Assembly (NCBI GenBank): GCA_024405645.1
Contig: JAKSOJ010000090.1
Span: forward strand, 1-5,646
DNA from: Phascolarctobacterium sp.
GTDB taxonomy: Bacteria > Bacillota > Negativicutes > Acidaminococcales > Acidaminococcaceae
Direction of reading: 5' to 3'
Length of the DNA stretch: 5,646 nucleotides
Numbering within the stretch: the first letter of the stretch is position 1; every line of letters begins with the position of its first letter. Shown here piece after piece: positions 5,267-5,646 of the stretch. A program made the position numbers and the translations under genes. Below the pieces are notes generated by a model. It was given only the letters and a program-made list of their open reading frames with translations, did no database searches and was not told the DNA's origin.

Positions 5267-5638
5267 TTAGATTAAATCCATGGAGCGGGATGCCAATACA
5301 TCAACACCCAAGCCAAGGATATTAGGAACTACAACATCGCCTGCTTTTACAGGAGCTTTGATAGTTACGCCACGCAGATAAGCTGCACATTCTACAACGC
5401 GTTCTTTAGGAAGAACAGTAGCAGATACAACAGGCAGCAAGGGAAGTAAACCACCTTCAACATTAACTGTAGCAGTCAACATTCTTTTAGGTGCAGTAAC
5501 TTCATCTTGAGCATATTTAGCACCACGGGGGCAAGTATTACCAGTGCAAGATGCAAATTTGCCATCTTCCAAGGTAACGGTGAGCTCGCAACCCATAGGG
5601 CACATAATGCAGTTCATAACTTTAGTTTCAACAGCCAT
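5267..5638 (-). CDS. DUF1667 protein with Cys clusters, probable partner of an FAD-dependent dehydrogenase
   Basis: The 123-residue product matches the DUF1667 (COG3862) pattern: N-terminal C10-x2-C13-x3-C17 (NCIMCPMGCEL), then C31-x4-C36 (SCTGNTCPRG), then a conserved Ala/Val-rich C-terminal half (PVVSATVLPKERV, VTIKAPVKAGDVV). A sixth cysteine, C84, stands alone. The spacing suggests an iron-sulfur or metal site, resembling the Cys-rich start of molybdopterin oxidoreductases; this is inferred. In anaerobic Firmicutes this family is commonly encoded after glycerol-3-phosphate dehydrogenase-like (GlpO) and NAD(P)/FAD-dependent oxidoreductase genes and may act with them in electron transfer. 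Those genes would lie upstream on this strand, outside the window. The length is normal and the gene appears complete. Only 8 bases before the ATG are visible (GCAAAAAA), so its ribosome binding site cannot be judged. The 16-bp terminator at 5190-5226 ends it. Confidence 0.88.
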   Translation of the reverse strand: MAVETKVMNCIMCPMGCELTVTLEDGKFASCTGNTCPRGAKYAQDEVTAPKRMLTATVNVEGGLLPLLPVVSATVLPKERVVECAAYLRGVTIKAPVKAGDVVVPNILGLGVDVLASRSMDLI

Positions 5639-5646
5639 TTTTTTGC

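Overview
This is an AT-rich window with strong AAGGAG-type ribosome binding sites, sigma-A/sigma-70-like promoters and compact intrinsic terminators. That fits a low-GC Firmicute. A secreted His/Asn-rich protein ending in a glycine-zipper segment, together with a D-2-hydroxyacid dehydrogenase and a DUF1667 redox protein, would suit an anaerobic fermenter such as a diderm Negativicute (Acidaminococcaceae/Phascolarctobacterium-like). This placement is an inference, and the sequence contains no taxonomic marker gene.

Layout, left to right. (1) 165-707 (+): a small exported His/Asn/Arg/Pro-rich protein with 13-residue tandem repeats and a C-terminal glycine-rich hydrophobic segment; it ends at a strong hairpin. 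(2) 811-2463 (-): a 550-residue protein, convergent with gene 1, with three N-terminal membrane helices and a long extracytoplasmic part built from about four PepSY-like repeats. Its function is unknown. (3) 2727-3716 (+): an NAD-dependent D-2-hydroxyacid dehydrogenase of the D-lactate dehydrogenase/VanH type, with its own promoter and terminator. (4) 3847-4113 (+) and 4192-5178 (+): an ArsR-type metalloregulator with a Cys-x-Cys site, then an ArsP-type permease with the TPFCSC motif. This is a compact arsenical-resistance unit. (5) 5267-5638 (-): a DUF1667 protein with Cys clusters, whose likely operon partners lie beyond the right edge.

The best-resolved regulation is at the ars unit. A consensus promoter (TTGACA, 17 bp, TATAAT) is overlapped by an imperfect 11-2-11 inverted repeat typical of ArsR/SmtB operators. 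An intrinsic terminator lies between arsR and the permease gene, followed by a weak promoter candidate and a second operator-like sequence. The inferred model is that ArsR represses itself, and that the permease is made either by readthrough or from its own repressible promoter once the metalloid binds C31/C33. The other genes look like independent single-gene units. No tRNA, rRNA, CRISPR array, insertion sequence or prophage was seen.

Three genes (1, 2 and arsR) have in-frame start codons upstream of the true start. In each case the longer reading would place the ribosome binding site or the promoter inside the coding region, so the downstream starts are used here.
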